Shown: positions 1 through 7,276 of the stretch, piece after piece
Position numbering within the stretch: the stretch's first letter is position 1
How the letters are laid out: each line of letters begins with the position of its first letter
Assembly: GCA_943914435.1 (NCBI GenBank)
Contig: CALUBY010000007.1
Span: 1 to 19,655, forward strand
Source of the DNA: an uncultured bacterium
GTDB lineage: Bacteria; Patescibacteriota; Minisyncoccia; Phycocordibacterales; Phycocordibacteraceae
Length of the DNA stretch: 19,655 bases
Direction: 5' to 3'
The notes under the pieces: model-generated
Database searches by the model: none
The model's input: only the letters and a program-made list of their open reading frames with translations
Told to the model about the DNA's origin: nothing
Program-made: the position numbers and the translations under genes

Positions 1-13
1 TTCAGTTATAATG

Positions 14-45
14 AAAATCACCTGTAATCCATATTAGGGTGATTT
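14..45. repeat. Small inverted repeat at the window edge
   Basis: AAATCACC at about 15-22 is the inverse complement of GGTGATTT at 38-45, with a 15-nt AT-rich loop. It lies beyond the capsid terminator, in what appears to be an intergenic stretch. Its role is unknown because the neighbouring gene lies outside the window. Confidence 0.3.
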
Positions 46-60
46 GTTGGAAAACACCCA

Positions 61-97
61 AAAAAAGGCTCCCAAGTTAATGAGAGCCTTTTGTTTT
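61..97 (-). terminator. Intrinsic terminator after the major capsid gene
   Basis: Read on the minus strand, the arms GGCTCTC and GGGAGCC pair (6 of 7 positions) around a loop of about 7 nt. The hairpin is flanked by A's on one side and a run of T's on the other. It lies 15 bases beyond the capsid stop codon and would end the head-gene transcript. The flanking A and T runs make it potentially bidirectional. Confidence 0.75.
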
Positions 98-111
98 AGA
101 TTACCAAATAA

Positions 112-1125
112 TCAAGCCGGTACTGGGAGGACACCGTCCATGTAACGGAAGGCCCTAGGCTCTCTGATTTGAAGTTCTCCGAAACGCCCAAGCCCCGGAA
201 TCATATACCCGAAAGGACCGTCCTTATATTCGTTGAGGAACTGGAACGGCATGGGCATGGGAAGCTCAAGAACATCGAGAGTGCGCCGATAAGCGATTAC
301 TCGTCCGCCGCCGGGAATCACCGTTGTTGCAGCAGTAGAAAGCTCAGGAATCTCAACGATGGTAAAGGAGCTGCCGCCGGGAACCGCTGCGATTTGCCGC
401 CTGATCCACTCCAGATAGCTGATCGAGCCATTGAGCGCATCCGTAAACGTGCCCGCAAGCGCGCGATACGCCATAGACGGAAGAGCGAGGGTATCAGCCG
501 GAATCGGACGGACAGTGTTCGTGAGGGAGACCGGGCCGAGAATAAGGCTTACAAGATCGGCGGCAATCTCTTGCGGAGTCGCGTTAAGAGTGCCATCGTT
601 GTTAACCCAATTCGTGCCGCCATTCGCCTTGGTCGACGCCGGGATGGGGGTGATACCGGCCTTGTTGATCAGTCCAGTAAAGCCTTTGGAGTCGTCGTCA
701 TCGGGAGTAACGCCAGTAAGCGTAACAGCGTCAATAAATTCCTCTGCTTTCCTGCGAACAATACGGGCCTTCACATCGGGAATATTGAAACCAACGCCAG
801 CAGCCATGCCGACTTCGCCAATGTTAGTTTCCCAGCCCATAGAAAACTCAGCGAAGGTAATCTGAGAAGTGCTTGCGCCTACTTCAACAAGCGGAACATC
901 TTTGGAATAAGTAGTGATCCACTTTGCAACGCCTACACCGTTATTAAAGGTGATACTGACAGCGCTTTGTTGCCACGGCGAGTAATTCGTATTCACCGGA
1001 ACAAGATTGGGATACTGAATATCAGGAAGCGGGTCTTCCATGACCCTAACGTTGATATTCGAAATCTGCTCCATGAGCGTAGAAATAAGCGCTCTATCGG
1101 AGATATTAGTGAATTTGTTAGACAT
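112..1125 (-). CDS. Major capsid protein (DUF2184 family)
   Basis: A 337-residue protein that resembles the DUF2184 family of HK97-fold major capsid proteins, which form the shell of the phage head. Features I recognise are the N-terminal helix, the middle segment with RRKAEEFIDAVTLTG near residues 124-138 followed by an acidic stretch and GFTGLIN, and a C-terminus rich in P-loop-like turns ending in YMDGVLPVPA. The gene is the last of the head operon, 15 bases after the cement protein gene, and is followed by a terminator. An AGGGA motif lies 9 bases before the ATG. Protease, cement, capsid is the order usual for this head module. Confidence in the structural role is high; the family name rests on memory of its members. 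Confidence 0.88.
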   Translation of the reverse strand: MSNKFTNISDRALISTLMEQISNINVRVMEDPLPDIQYPNLVPVNTNYSPWQQSAVSITFNNGVGVAKWITTYSKDVPLVEVGASTSQITFAEFSMGWETNIGEVGMAAGVGFNIPDVKARIVRRKAEEFIDAVTLTGVTPDDDDSKGFTGLINKAGITPIPASTKANGGTNWVNNDGTLNATPQEIAADLVSLILGPVSLTNTVRPIPADTLALPSMAYRALAGTFTDALNGSISYLEWIRRQIAAVPGGSSFTIVEIPELSTAATTVIPGGGRVIAYRRTLDVLELPMPMPFQFLNEYKDGPFGYMIPGLGRFGELQIREPRAFRYMDGVLPVPA

Positions 1126-1140
1126 ATCTTTAAATCCCTA

Positions 1141-1608
1141 TTAAGCGATAACCGCAGGAGACGGACGTGCTACGCGGAGTTTCACAAGAGCGCCGGCTGT
1201 CGCATTGCTATCAAACTCGACACCCGGAACCGCAACATATGCGCCAGCAACGTTGCCCCATCGGTCATTGGTAGAGTTATAGCCAGCCTGAGCACCAGCC
1301 GTAGCAGTAGCACCAGCAGCGGCATAAATAACGCCAGCAGTCATGATGGATACGGATTCGCCTTGCTTATAACCAGTGTCGTCATCAGTGTGGATAGTCC
1401 ATCTGGTAATGCCAAGCGGAGCCGAAGTACCGTCCCACGCCTCACAACGGAAATCATCACCAGTTACGCGCTGGACCGGCTGACCGAACCCGAACGGAGC
1501 GGTATCTACACCATCTGCCTGACGAGTAATGGCATTCCACTCTTCCGAATTGACGTGCCCGCCGACAAGACCGAAACCTCTAGGATCGGTGAAGGGAACA
1601 ATAGCCAT
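1141..1608 (-). CDS. Head cement or decoration protein (Gp24-like)
   Basis: A 155-residue protein, rich in Ala, Gly, Thr and Val and predicted to be mostly beta-strand. It looks like the small structural cement proteins that sit between protease and capsid genes and stabilise the mature head. The N-terminus (MAIVPFTDPRGFGLVGG) and the acidic turn-rich middle fit that family. Its ATG overlaps the stop codon of the protease-scaffold gene by one base (TAATG), so translation is probably coupled. The capsid gene starts 15 bases downstream. Assignment rests mostly on position and general character; no catalytic motif is expected. It could alternatively be a head fibre or spike. Confidence 0.7.
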   Translation of the reverse strand: MAIVPFTDPRGFGLVGGHVNSEEWNAITRQADGVDTAPFGFGQPVQRVTGDDFRCEAWDGTSAPLGITRWTIHTDDDTGYKQGESVSIMTAGVIYAAAGATATAGAQAGYNSTNDRWGNVAGAYVAVPGVEFDSNATAGALVKLRVARPSPAVIA

Positions 1609-2039
1609 TATTTAACATCCTTGTTAAAACGACGCTTAATAGCATCTTGAATTTTCTGGTCAGCGTTCAATTCTTGCTTTTTATCAGAGATAGCATCTCT
1701 TGCTGTGTCATCCGTCTTGATGTCAAAATCAAGAGCCAAGAAAGCGCCATCAATTTGAGCGTCAGTCCAATCCTTAGCTTTATCACCGACCTTATCAATA
1801 ACCGCTTTTCGCTTATTTTCAGATTCGATCTTGGAAGAAATCATCTTGTCAATTTCTTCATCGCTAAGAATTTTAGACATCGCATCAGAAAGCTTCACTT
1901 CAAGCTCTCCAATTTTTGCGTCTTTTGCGTCGATAACAGATTTATGGTCCTTGAGAATGCCTGCAACGGTTTCTGCGTCTTTCGCTTCCACCCGAACAGC
2001 TTTATCCCCGAGGATCACGGTCTTAAGCTCTACCGTCAT
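1608..2039 (-). CDS. Internal-start scaffold protein (in frame inside the protease gene)
   Basis: An in-frame ATG at 2039 is preceded by AGAGGA (2047-2052) with 7-base spacing, a better ribosome binding site than that of the full-length gene. Translation from here gives 143 residues, very rich in Lys, Asp, Glu and Ala, with long helical segments and no protease motif. Overlapping protease and scaffold products made from an internal start are known in lambda (C and Nu3) and other phages. Free scaffold would be needed in larger amounts than protease. This is inferred from sequence only. Confidence 0.55.
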   Translation of the reverse strand: MTVELKTVILGDKAVRVEAKDAETVAGILKDHKSVIDAKDAKIGELEVKLSDAMSKILSDEEIDKMISSKIESENKRKAVIDKVGDKAKDWTDAQIDGAFLALDFDIKTDDTARDAISDKKQELNADQKIQDAIKRRFNKDVK

Positions 2040-2627
2040 AGTCTTTTCCTCTTTGGTTACATTTGCGGGCAAAGCCCATTTCAAATCACCATCGCCAATG
2101 CGATGGTCACTTCCGGCTCTGCCTCTTGGGACAGCCGATATATGGTTATACTTAAAACCATACATTTCCAAATCGGCGATAGACCGATCTTTATATTCCC
2201 TAATCTTTGCGGAATAACCCCAACTCAATTCCTTGTGAGTTGTAGTGGCGGATTTTACCGCATCAGCATCTTTGATTACCAAGGATACGACGAGACTTTC
2301 CCCATCTCGGAGCACATCAGAGCCGACCTCTCCTACAGCGTACTCATCCCAATTAGATGAATCAATAAATACGGGCGGATGATCAATTGTTACAGGCGCA
2401 TGAATAAGTGAAGACATTGCGTCTTTGCTGAACACCTCAGACTCATGACGCATAACCCTTACAACGTCACCATCCTTGAAGCCGAGGGCATATGCGCTAT
2501 CACCTATCTCTTCAGCAAGATAAAGCTGGACACCTGTCCTCGCGCTCTTGGATTGGGCAACAAGGAAGCCGTCATCAGTTACTCGCACAGACCCAATGGC
2601 GGCTCTATCAGAGAATGATTTATTCAA
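1608..2627 (-). CDS. DUF2213 prohead maturation protease fused to scaffold
   Basis: About 339 residues. The N-terminal 180 resemble the DUF2213 capsid maturation proteases: a HAPVTIDHPP block near residues 76-85, ELSWGYSA near 133-140 and NHISAVPRGRAG near 161-172, where conserved His and Ser residues of such serine proteases lie. The C-terminal 140 residues are highly charged and probably coiled-coil, as expected of a scaffold that is cleaved during head maturation. The start is taken as the second of two in-frame TTG codons: it lies 8 bases after GGAG and overlaps the HNH stop codon as TTGA. The other TTG at 2633 is only 2 bases from that motif. An internal ATG at 2039 with its own strong ribosome binding site probably yields scaffold alone. 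Confidence 0.85.
   Translation of the reverse strand: MNKSFSDRAAIGSVRVTDDGFLVAQSKSARTGVQLYLAEEIGDSAYALGFKDGDVVRVMRHESEVFSKDAMSSLIHAPVTIDHPPVFIDSSNWDEYAVGEVGSDVLRDGESLVVSLVIKDADAVKSATTTHKELSWGYSAKIREYKDRSIADLEMYGFKYNHISAVPRGRAGSDHRIGDGDLKWALPANVTKEEKTMTVELKTVILGDKAVRVEAKDAETVAGILKDHKSVIDAKDAKIGELEVKLSDAMSKILSDEEIDKMISSKIESENKRKAVIDKVGDKAKDWTDAQIDGAFLALDFDIKTDDTARDAISDKKQELNADQKIQDAIKRRFNKDVK
2047..2052 (-). promoter_or_regulatory. Internal ribosome binding site for the scaffold start
   Basis: AGAGGA on the minus strand, 7 bases before an in-frame ATG inside the protease gene. It matches the anti-Shine-Dalgarno sequence well and sits exactly at the junction of the protease and scaffold portions. 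Confidence 0.55.
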
Positions 2628-3142
2628 TTCCAAAACTCCGGCATCTTTGCGGATTTTCTCACGTTACAATTCGGGCATAGCAACTGAAGGTTGTCAGGCC
2701 AATTACTTCCACCCTTAGACACTGGAATAATATGATCAACATGATACCCGGAATCATCAAGCCTACACCTACAAAGAGGCCCCGCACACAACCCGCCTTG
2801 CATCAAGAAATGCTGAAAAACATCTCTGTGATCAAACTCTCCAGCAGCACCCTTCCTCCTAGCCTTCCACGCCAGCTTAGATGCCCTTACCATTTCAATA
2901 TTTTTTAACCGATACGCCCGCTGCTTTTCAGAGGAATGCCTAGAAGCCTTTGCATCACTAACACAACGTACACACTTAGAGTCAATAGTATACCTTAAAG
3001 GATCATGGCCCTTACTGCATTTAGCTGGATACGTAAAATAAACCTCGCCACGAGCCAAAGCGGCATCCCTACGAGCCCCAGACACTCTCTTTTCTGGCCG
3101 AGTTAGCCGCCTACCAATCTCTAGCGTTCTAGATTCATCCAT
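2624..3142 (-). CDS. HNH endonuclease, free-standing
   Basis: A 172-residue protein with a C-terminal HNH nuclease domain. It has cysteines at 119, 124 and 126, the signature HVDHIIPVSKGG (residues 134-145), then WPDNLQLLCPNCN (148-160) with the second CxxC pair at 156 and 159 and a Lys at 163. The N-terminal half has a second Cys cluster (C42, C57, C60), possibly a zinc knuckle for DNA binding, and a strongly basic linker (65-98). It lies between the tail-like cassette and the protease gene. Its stop codon overlaps the TTG start of the protease gene. HNH genes in phage head operons are commonly homing nucleases or packaging accessories; the position inside a mosaic junction favours a mobile nuclease. 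The ribosome binding site is weak. Confidence 0.85.
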   Translation of the reverse strand: MDESRTLEIGRRLTRPEKRVSGARRDAALARGEVYFTYPAKCSKGHDPLRYTIDSKCVRCVSDAKASRHSSEKQRAYRLKNIEMVRASKLAWKARRKGAAGEFDHRDVFQHFLMQGGLCAGPLCRCRLDDSGYHVDHIIPVSKGGSNWPDNLQLLCPNCNVRKSAKMPEFWN

Positions 3143-3240
3143 GCCACCACCGTATCATCTTCTTCACCATTCCGCAAATGAGCCGCCCCACCTCTTTTGG
3201 CCGGGACGGCGAAGTTGTTTGCGCTCCGCAGAAAGCGGCG

Positions 3241-5427
3241 CTAGACCGCATTGCCAGAAGCCGGGTCTTTGTAGGTGGAGGCGTTGACCGTCGCGGCATC
3301 GCCCTCCACTTCCATCCACAGGCTCTCCACGCCGCCCGCCGTGATCCAGACACGATGAGAGGCGATCTCAATACCGCCGTTCATCGGTCGCGAGGATACC
3401 CCGTGCAGGCGGATAGGGCGATTAGTAATGAAAGCTCCATTGCCCTTCTGAGAAAAGGGATATTTTGTCCAGGGCAGGTCGCCCGTCTCCCCGTTAAAAC
3501 GGCATCCGAACGCCCCCGTCGCACCCTCATTGAAATCGGCGTAGAATTCCATTGTTGTCCATACGTCGCGATGCACCTGCCCCAAAGTGGTAATGCCCCG
3601 CACCAATGTCCCGCCTCCATCCTTGATGCTCTCCAGCTCGATTTTATCCGTGTTCGAGATGTAGCCGACATCGAAACCATTGGTGTCTTGAGAGAAAATC
3701 CATCGGCTGTTCGAGTTCGAGGTCACGTAGGAGGCCGAATTAGGCACCCGCCAGACAATTCGATGCCTGATTTTGGTGGTTCCGGCGGGGAGATTTCCTG
3801 TCCGGCGGAAATAGGGTCCATTCCCCGCAGTCTTGAAATGCGCAGCGGGGATATCCTCTTGCACGAGAAAGCCCGCTTGCCACTGATTGATTTCAAGGCC
3901 GGACACCCCCCACGGTTGGCTTGAATCGAACCACGCCGGTACGTGCTCAATCGGATAGAACATCCTGATCATGCTTTGCGGGGTGTCAAAGTAGTACCTG
4001 CCGTAGTCACTGCGGTAGTACCGGCCAGGGGTCTTGTATTTGAGTTCGGCCGTTCTGAGGGGGTAGATGAAGTCGCCTTTTCTCAGAGGAACTTGCATCG
4101 TGAACCGGATTTTCCCGCCTACGATTGTCACTGTACCGAGATAATTGGCGTCAATCTCGCTGTTCACGCCGGGTCGGCAGATAAAATACCCTTGGCTGGG
4201 CGGATCGCCGGCCCGGAGTATCGCGAACCCCATCACCTCCTGATATTCCGGCGCGGCGTCGATCCATCGCTGATCAGGCTGAATGCCGTGAACCAGCGCT
4301 TTGGTGGACAGAACGCCCCCGTTGCCTTGAGCAAGAGAGACTTCGGCATAAGCTCCGCCCGGCGCGACAGTGAGGTTTCCCAGCACCGGCGCGTTGATCT
4401 GTAGACCTGCGGCCCGAAGCATCGGCCACAGAAAGAAGCCATAAGCAGCCTCCCCCTGTCCCGCCCAGTGTTTGGTTCCTGGGTGGTTTCCGTCGTCGGT
4501 TTGCCACATGCTGGCAGGAGGGCCAAAGACACCGCCCAGCTCGACAAAGCGCTCGTCGTGCGTGAAGCGCTCTACGCCCAGATAACTAATGATATCGCTT
4601 GACCACGGCGCGTGCGGAGAGACGTCAAGCGGTATGTTGCGCGAAAACAGCCCCCTGCCCACCTGCGTGGGATCGGCCTCCTCGAAATCCCAGAAGCAGT
4701 GATCGAAAACCGTGGATGGCAATCCCGGCGTCGTATCCGTGGCAAGATCGGGATTCACGTTGTGCAGATCGAAAGCTGTGCCGTTTTCAAGTTGACCATA
4801 ATACAGGGGAGCAAAAACTTTGAGCCACCTGTTTTCCATCGAACGGTCATTGGCGTACCAGAATTCTGCGATCCTGTCCGGCAGCCGTCCGAAATCTCTT
4901 ACGCATTCTGCCATCATATCGGCAGTGAAATGCCACTGCCTGCCGGGCTTGCTGTCATCCACAAGTTCGGTTCGACCCGTTCCGGCCTCCCCCATCTCGA
5001 CGAGCACGTAATCGACGCCCGGAGTGATGTATTCCAAGGCGTTCGCCAGAAGCGGCATGGCCGAGTTGACCCTCCTTTTCAGTGCTGTGGTTATCGCCAA
5101 AGTTTGCGACTCTGGCTCCACGGATTCACCGGACCCATTGCGTTGTACCAGAGTGAGGCTGCCATCCCGGATCAGGTCGGGGGGAACCAGCTCCTGATAG
5201 AATGGTCGGCGCTCCGTGCAATATACCGTCTCCGATTGCGCGAGGTGCCCGACAATGACTTTCGCGCGAGGCGTTACTTGCTCTTGCGTGGTATACGTCC
5301 CGGACTGCTCGTGCAGCGCGCGCGTTGCGTATCCCGTTTTTGCCATGAGGGAGGCAAGCGCCGTTGATGTCGTGAGCTTGCTGCCCGAGAGTCCTGCGGC
5401 CCTAGGCCAATAACGATAAAGGGGCAT
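3241..5427 (-). CDS. Tail fibre or spike-like protein with SGNH esterase-like domain
   Basis: A 728-residue protein. Residues 1-37 are almost the same as the N-terminus of the upstream neighbour and look like a shared attachment module. Residues 55-345 resemble the SGNH / sialate O-acetylesterase fold: a nucleophile-like block VIVGHLAQSETV with Ser65, an extended strand DYVLVEMGEAG (139-149), and a closing DxxH motif DGNHPG with Asp312 and His315. Such domains remove acetyl groups from cell-surface polysaccharides. The block I sequence differs from the usual GQSN. The C-terminal region (about 540-710) is beta-rich and lectin-like. It begins one base after the stop of the previous gene. Presumed role: receptor binding and polysaccharide deacetylation at the tail tip. 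The substrate is unknown. Confidence 0.6.
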   Translation of the reverse strand: MPLYRYWPRAAGLSGSKLTTSTALASLMAKTGYATRALHEQSGTYTTQEQVTPRAKVIVGHLAQSETVYCTERRPFYQELVPPDLIRDGSLTLVQRNGSGESVEPESQTLAITTALKRRVNSAMPLLANALEYITPGVDYVLVEMGEAGTGRTELVDDSKPGRQWHFTADMMAECVRDFGRLPDRIAEFWYANDRSMENRWLKVFAPLYYGQLENGTAFDLHNVNPDLATDTTPGLPSTVFDHCFWDFEEADPTQVGRGLFSRNIPLDVSPHAPWSSDIISYLGVERFTHDERFVELGGVFGPPASMWQTDDGNHPGTKHWAGQGEAAYGFFLWPMLRAAGLQINAPVLGNLTVAPGGAYAEVSLAQGNGGVLSTKALVHGIQPDQRWIDAAPEYQEVMGFAILRAGDPPSQGYFICRPGVNSEIDANYLGTVTIVGGKIRFTMQVPLRKGDFIYPLRTAELKYKTPGRYYRSDYGRYYFDTPQSMIRMFYPIEHVPAWFDSSQPWGVSGLEINQWQAGFLVQEDIPAAHFKTAGNGPYFRRTGNLPAGTTKIRHRIVWRVPNSASYVTSNSNSRWIFSQDTNGFDVGYISNTDKIELESIKDGGGTLVRGITTLGQVHRDVWTTMEFYADFNEGATGAFGCRFNGETGDLPWTKYPFSQKGNGAFITNRPIRLHGVSSRPMNGGIEIASHRVWITAGGVESLWMEVEGDAATVNASTYKDPASGNAV

Positions 5428-5428
5428 T

Positions 5429-7276
5429 TCAGGCTCCTATCTGAGGTACGGTTGAGAGTGCAGGCCAATGCGCACGGAACAGGCGCAGGCCCCAAGTGTT
5501 TGAGGGATCGTTCGGAACCACGCCAGTATCATCCTCAAACGTGTGCGGGAAATTGTTCGTGGCAGTTGGCCACGTCCCTCTTGACTGGCCCTCCGGGGGA
5601 ACAGTGCGGACCATGTACGCGACGAGAGAGCTAACCCATGAAGGCTGAATGATGCCAAGCGCCTGACAAGCAAGCACGAAATCTCCGCCTACGGCTTGGC
5701 TACGGTAGCCTGCGCCCGCGGCTGGGCTGTCAGCTCGCGTCTGAGACGGCCCGGTATCTCTCCACCTGATTGCCCACCCTGGATCACCCGGCTGTAGAGT
5801 GCCGTCCTCGGCAAAATAGACCTGATCTCCAGCCACGAAAGGATTGGACGAGCCTCCCAGCGTGACCATGAAGGGGGCCACTGAATCCCCAAGGTCGTTG
5901 TAGACAGGAAGCAGGACGGGAGACGACTTGCTGTTGTCGCTCGTCTTCAAGAGCAGCCCTTTAGCGCCGAACTTGCCGAGATGGACATTGCCCGCAGGGT
6001 TTGCGAGCATCAGGGTCATGCCGGACACGCTTTCGACGTTTCGGACCCCACAGACACTCGGCTCGGCGTTGCTGTTATGCGGCGTGCGATACCGCAACAG
6101 GTTCTCAGCCGTCTCGGTGTAGTATTGCCCGAGGATATTGCCACCCTCCTGCGGGGCAACGCCCTTTGCGCCAATCACGTATTGGGAGAGCGATTTTCCA
6201 GTGAAGTACCGCGCAAGATATGTGGCCGGAAAATCCCATGTCCATATGCCACCATTTGGGCCGGGCTTCATTCCGTCATACTGCAATCCCATTGATATAA
6301 TGGAGCGAAGGGCGCGCTTTGTCTGGTCCTCTGTGCCAGCGTTTGTCCAGAGCAGCGGCAGGATCGCGGCCTGCACGACAGCCATGTTGCGCCCGTAGGT
6401 AGCGCCGCCCCATCCGCTATCGTGCGGTATGAAGTCCGCAAATCCGCCCCGCGTAGTACCGTCGAGAGCCTTGTAGTTACCACGCAGGGAGCCCTGGAAT
6501 TTTTCCACGCGATATAGATACTGTTCCAGATCGGCAGGAGGGGATGTGATGCTTGCATCATATCGCGGCAACGACTCATAGATCGCGTCGATATCAACTC
6601 CGGTCAGCACGGGGGCGACATTCGGTGCGCGGCAGACCTGCGGTGCGAACAGATCACCGGATGGGACAGCCCCCGTCATAACCGTCAGCGAGAAATACTC
6701 GGTGATGTATGTTCCGTTCGCAGCACTCCAGAGAGTCTCCTCGGACAGCGCGCAGTTCAACACATCCCCCACCGAGAGAGTAAGCGGAAACGTAGCAACC
6801 CTGGCCTCCGAGAACGTCTCGTTCGGTGCGGTATAAGAAGGCCGTGATCTGGCATCGTAGCCATGCTTCGGAGGATGAGCTGTGGGAATGTTCTGCACGC
6901 CCAAATTCACAGTAGACCCGTGCATGGTGCGCCCTTGTGGATCAAGGGCGGTTGTAGTTGCAGGAGTCCGCCCGGTTATCTCCACCGTGCCGCCTGCCGG
7001 GAGCCGAATAATCGCCTGCCGCTGCGGATCATCGGTGTAGATGAGCTGCGCGCCGGGCGGCATTATGCCAGAGATCGTGACATCGCCCGACGAGCTGATC
7101 GCGGTGAACGGCTGCTCTGTGGACCCCGACGCCGTCGTATGCTGGCCCGCCGAAATGCTGAGAGTGCGCACGGCGTAACCGGTTTTTGCCATCAAAGCCG
7201 CCAGGGCCGTCGATGTGGTCAGTTTGCTGCCCGCGAGACCTGCGGTCCTGGGCCAATAGCGGTAGAGAGGCATCAC
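5429..7276 (-). CDS. Tail-associated protein with shared anchor, function unknown
   Basis: A 615-residue protein. The first 38 residues (MMPLYRYWPRTAGLAGSKL onward) nearly match the start of the next gene's product. Residues about 45-110 are beta-rich and the rest is mixed. A segment around 260-370 with paired Trp, Gly and Asp residues and several helices (SGWGGATYGRNMAVVQAAIL; GGIWTWDFPATYLARYF) looks like a globular, possibly carbohydrate-active domain. I cannot name a family. The gene overlaps the upstream gene by ATGA (7273-7276) and is followed one base later by the esterase-like gene, so the three are translated as a block. A tail-fibre or depolymerase role is inferred from its neighbours and shared anchor. 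Confidence 0.6.
   Translation of the reverse strand: MMPLYRYWPRTAGLAGSKLTTSTALAALMAKTGYAVRTLSISAGQHTTASGSTEQPFTAISSSGDVTISGIMPPGAQLIYTDDPQRQAIIRLPAGGTVEITGRTPATTTALDPQGRTMHGSTVNLGVQNIPTAHPPKHGYDARSRPSYTAPNETFSEARVATFPLTLSVGDVLNCALSEETLWSAANGTYITEYFSLTVMTGAVPSGDLFAPQVCRAPNVAPVLTGVDIDAIYESLPRYDASITSPPADLEQYLYRVEKFQGSLRGNYKALDGTTRGGFADFIPHDSGWGGATYGRNMAVVQAAILPLLWTNAGTEDQTKRALRSIISMGLQYDGMKPGPNGGIWTWDFPATYLARYFTGKSLSQYVIGAKGVAPQEGGNILGQYYTETAENLLRYRTPHNSNAEPSVCGVRNVESVSGMTLMLANPAGNVHLGKFGAKGLLLKTSDNSKSSPVLLPVYNDLGDSVAPFMVTLGGSSNPFVAGDQVYFAEDGTLQPGDPGWAIRWRDTGPSQTRADSPAAGAGYRSQAVGGDFVLACQALGIIQPSWVSSLVAYMVRTVPPEGQSRGTWPTATNNFPHTFEDDTGVVPNDPSNTWGLRLFRAHWPALSTVPQIGA

Noticed and set aside
169..1650. 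Long plus-strand frame of 493 codons opposite the capsid and cement genes
   Set aside because: It is antisense to well-recognised head genes and its product is Arg/Ser-rich without domains.
3135..3371. 78-codon minus-strand frame between the esterase-like and HNH genes
   Set aside because: Most of it overlaps the 3' end of the esterase-like gene in another frame and it has a composition typical of a shadow frame.
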